64,000 nt of DNA from Pararhizobium capsulatum DSM 1112. Its GTDB lineage: Bacteria; Pseudomonadota; Alphaproteobacteria; Rhizobiales; Rhizobiaceae. Positions 63,089-64,000 of this stretch are shown here, in pieces. The notes under the pieces were generated by a model that was given only the letters and a program-made list of their open reading frames with translations, did not search any database and was not told the DNA's origin. Both the position numbers and the translations under genes were made by a program. Each line of letters opens with the position of its first letter. The first letter of the stretch is position 1. The DNA is taken from the NCBI RefSeq assembly GCF_030814475.1, contig NZ_JAUSVF010000001.1, positions 3,815,001 through 3,879,000 on the forward strand, read 5' to 3'.

Positions 63089-64000
63089 ATGGCGCAAGGG
63101 CCGCAGCGGCGACCGACCGAGGAAAAACCAAAGATGCAGACCGGCGAGCTTGCCAGGACACTGAGCTTCAAGCGCGCTTTGGCCCGCTTCGTAATCTTGG
63201 CCGAGGGCGCCATACCTCGGCTGCTGCCGCCGATTGCCCTGCTCCTGCTGCTGGCTTCTGCCGCCTGGTTCGGGCTTTTCCGCATTATGCCCTTCTGGCT
63301 GCACGCCGGCCTCCTTGCCATCAGCGTGCTGGTGTTTCTCGTTCTCCTCGCCCCATTGGTGCGACTGCGCATGCCGGATACCAATCAAACCGATCGGTTC
63401 CTGGAGGATCGCAACGCGCTGCCGCATCAGGCCATCAGCGTTCAGGCGGATACCCCGGCAACGGATGGCGCTTTCGGGCTTGCGCTGTGGCAGGAACACC
63501 AGCTGCGCATGGCCCGCATGATCGATGCATTGCAGACGGGCCTTCCTCGCCCGGATATTGCCCGTTTTGACAGCTATGCCCTCAGGGCTATTCCCGTCTT
63601 GCTCGCCTGCGTCGCCTTTGCCTTTTCCTTCTCGAACAGGGCCGGCAGTCTTGCGGACGCGTTTCGCCTGCCGCAGGCGCCGGTCATTCAATCGGATGTG
63701 CGCATCGACGCCTGGGTGACGCCGCCTGCCTATACCGGCAAGGCACCGATATTCCTGACAGGTCGTGAAACCACGCCAGCAGAGGTGCTGAACATTCCGC
63801 AGTTCAGCGAAGTGACGGTGCGCGTTGTGAGCGACGAGACCATGCCCGTGACGTTCCGCGAAAAAGGGACTGCCGAGGCCGTTTCCATACCCTTGCAGGA
63901 ACAGGAGGTCGCCAAGGCAGGCGCAGGAGGCCCGCGGGATCCGCTGCCGGCTGGTGCCATTGCCTCCGCTCAGCAGCCGGCCGCAAAACCGGTATTGCCC
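63089..64000 (+). CDS. DUF4175 / TIGR02302-type large membrane protein (3' end outside window)
   Basis: The frame is open from ATG 63089 to the window end (304 codons so far). It begins MAQGPQRRPTEEKPKMQTGE, then has two adjacent hydrophobic helices (PRLLPPIALLLLLASAAWFG and HAGLLAISVLVFLVLLAPLV) and a third near residue 170 (IPVLLACVAFAFSFSN). VTPPAYTGKAPIFLTGRETT after that is the recognisable DUF4175 block. The family is alphaproteobacterial, usually over 800 residues, with a large periplasmic part; function unknown. A second in-frame ATG at 63134 could also be the start. Confidence 0.85.
   Translation, partial: MAQGPQRRPTEEKPKMQTGELARTLSFKRALARFVILAEGAIPRLLPPIALLLLLASAAWFGLFRIMPFWLHAGLLAISVLVFLVLLAPLVRLRMPDTNQTDRFLEDRNALPHQAISVQADTPATDGAFGLALWQEHQLRMARMIDALQTGLPRPDIARFDSYALRAIPVLLACVAFAFSFSNRAGSLADAFRLPQAPVIQSDVRIDAWVTPPAYTGKAPIFLTGRETTPAEVLNIPQFSEVTVRVVSDETMPVTFREKGTAEAVSIPLQEQEVAKAGAGGPRDPLPAGAIASAQQPAAKPVLP

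Overview
The window is about 60% GC and looks like a chromosome segment of an alphaproteobacterium in the Rhizobiaceae (Rhizobium/Agrobacterium/Neorhizobium type). The reasons are gene order and repeats: the run lysC - ptsP - prfA - prmC - DUF4167 - clpB, the pair argJ / parvulin / secA, comF-grxC-nitrilase-DUF1178, tlpA divergent from argH-lptM-lysA, and three copies of a roughly 105-bp two-palindrome intergenic repeat of the RIME type known from rhizobia. The species cannot be fixed from the sequence.

Layout. 1-1449: 3' part of an M23 cell-wall peptidase gene. 1624-4227: clpB. 4651-5930: a frameshifted RTX (calcium-binding repeat) gene. 6333-15470: the translation/PTS/lysine block (DUF4167, prmC, prfA, ptsP, lysC, all on the minus strand), interrupted between prfA and ptsP by an IS110-family element and an IS5-family element. 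15603-23367: accessory genes (MFS pump, GDPD phosphodiesterase, ArsR/SRPBCC and HxlR/GST divergent pairs, two aldo/keto reductases, a tautomerase, a LysR remnant). 23444-34000: a pseudouridine synthase, ubiG, prmB, the DUF1178-nitrilase-grxC-comF operon, an orphan Flp pilin, and mutT-GNAT-argJ. 34311-41106: periplasmic parvulin, secA, then a flippase/acyltransferase pair. 41110-47618: acyl-CoA synthetase, small proteins, a Crp/Fnr regulator and a second RTX gene split by an IS110/IS1111-type element. 47834-47918: tRNA-Leu(CAA). 48097-55930: membrane and redox genes (YqaA/DedA, DsbB, YihY, rhomboid), HNH nuclease, AlkA, GluQ, SDR, HIG1, PduO-type adenosyltransferase and a decayed HigBA toxin-antitoxin locus. 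56221-59004: etfBA and 3-hydroxyacyl-CoA dehydrogenase. 59008-64000: orphan antitoxin, tlpA, argH, lptM, lysA and the start of a large DUF4175 membrane protein.

How the genes work together. Translation quality and termination are well represented (prfA with its methylase prmC, the L3 methylase prmB, GluQ, tRNA-Leu). Envelope and export functions recur (SecA, parvulin, DsbB, TlpA, rhomboid, flippase, DUF4175). Amino-acid synthesis (lysC, lysA, argJ, argH) and electron transfer from beta-oxidation (etfBA plus the dehydrogenase) form the metabolic core.

The strongest unusual signals are of gene decay and mobile DNA. Both RTX secreted-protein genes are broken, one by a frameshift and one by an IS that left the reading frame exactly restorable. 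Both IS110-type elements carry an inverted repeat that would fold the transposase start region into a stem, and the second has a long 3' non-coding end where a bridge RNA would be expected. A HigB-like toxin has two frameshifts while its antitoxin stays intact, and a VapB-like antitoxin without a toxin is translationally coupled to tlpA. No clearly new multi-gene defence or biosynthetic system was found.
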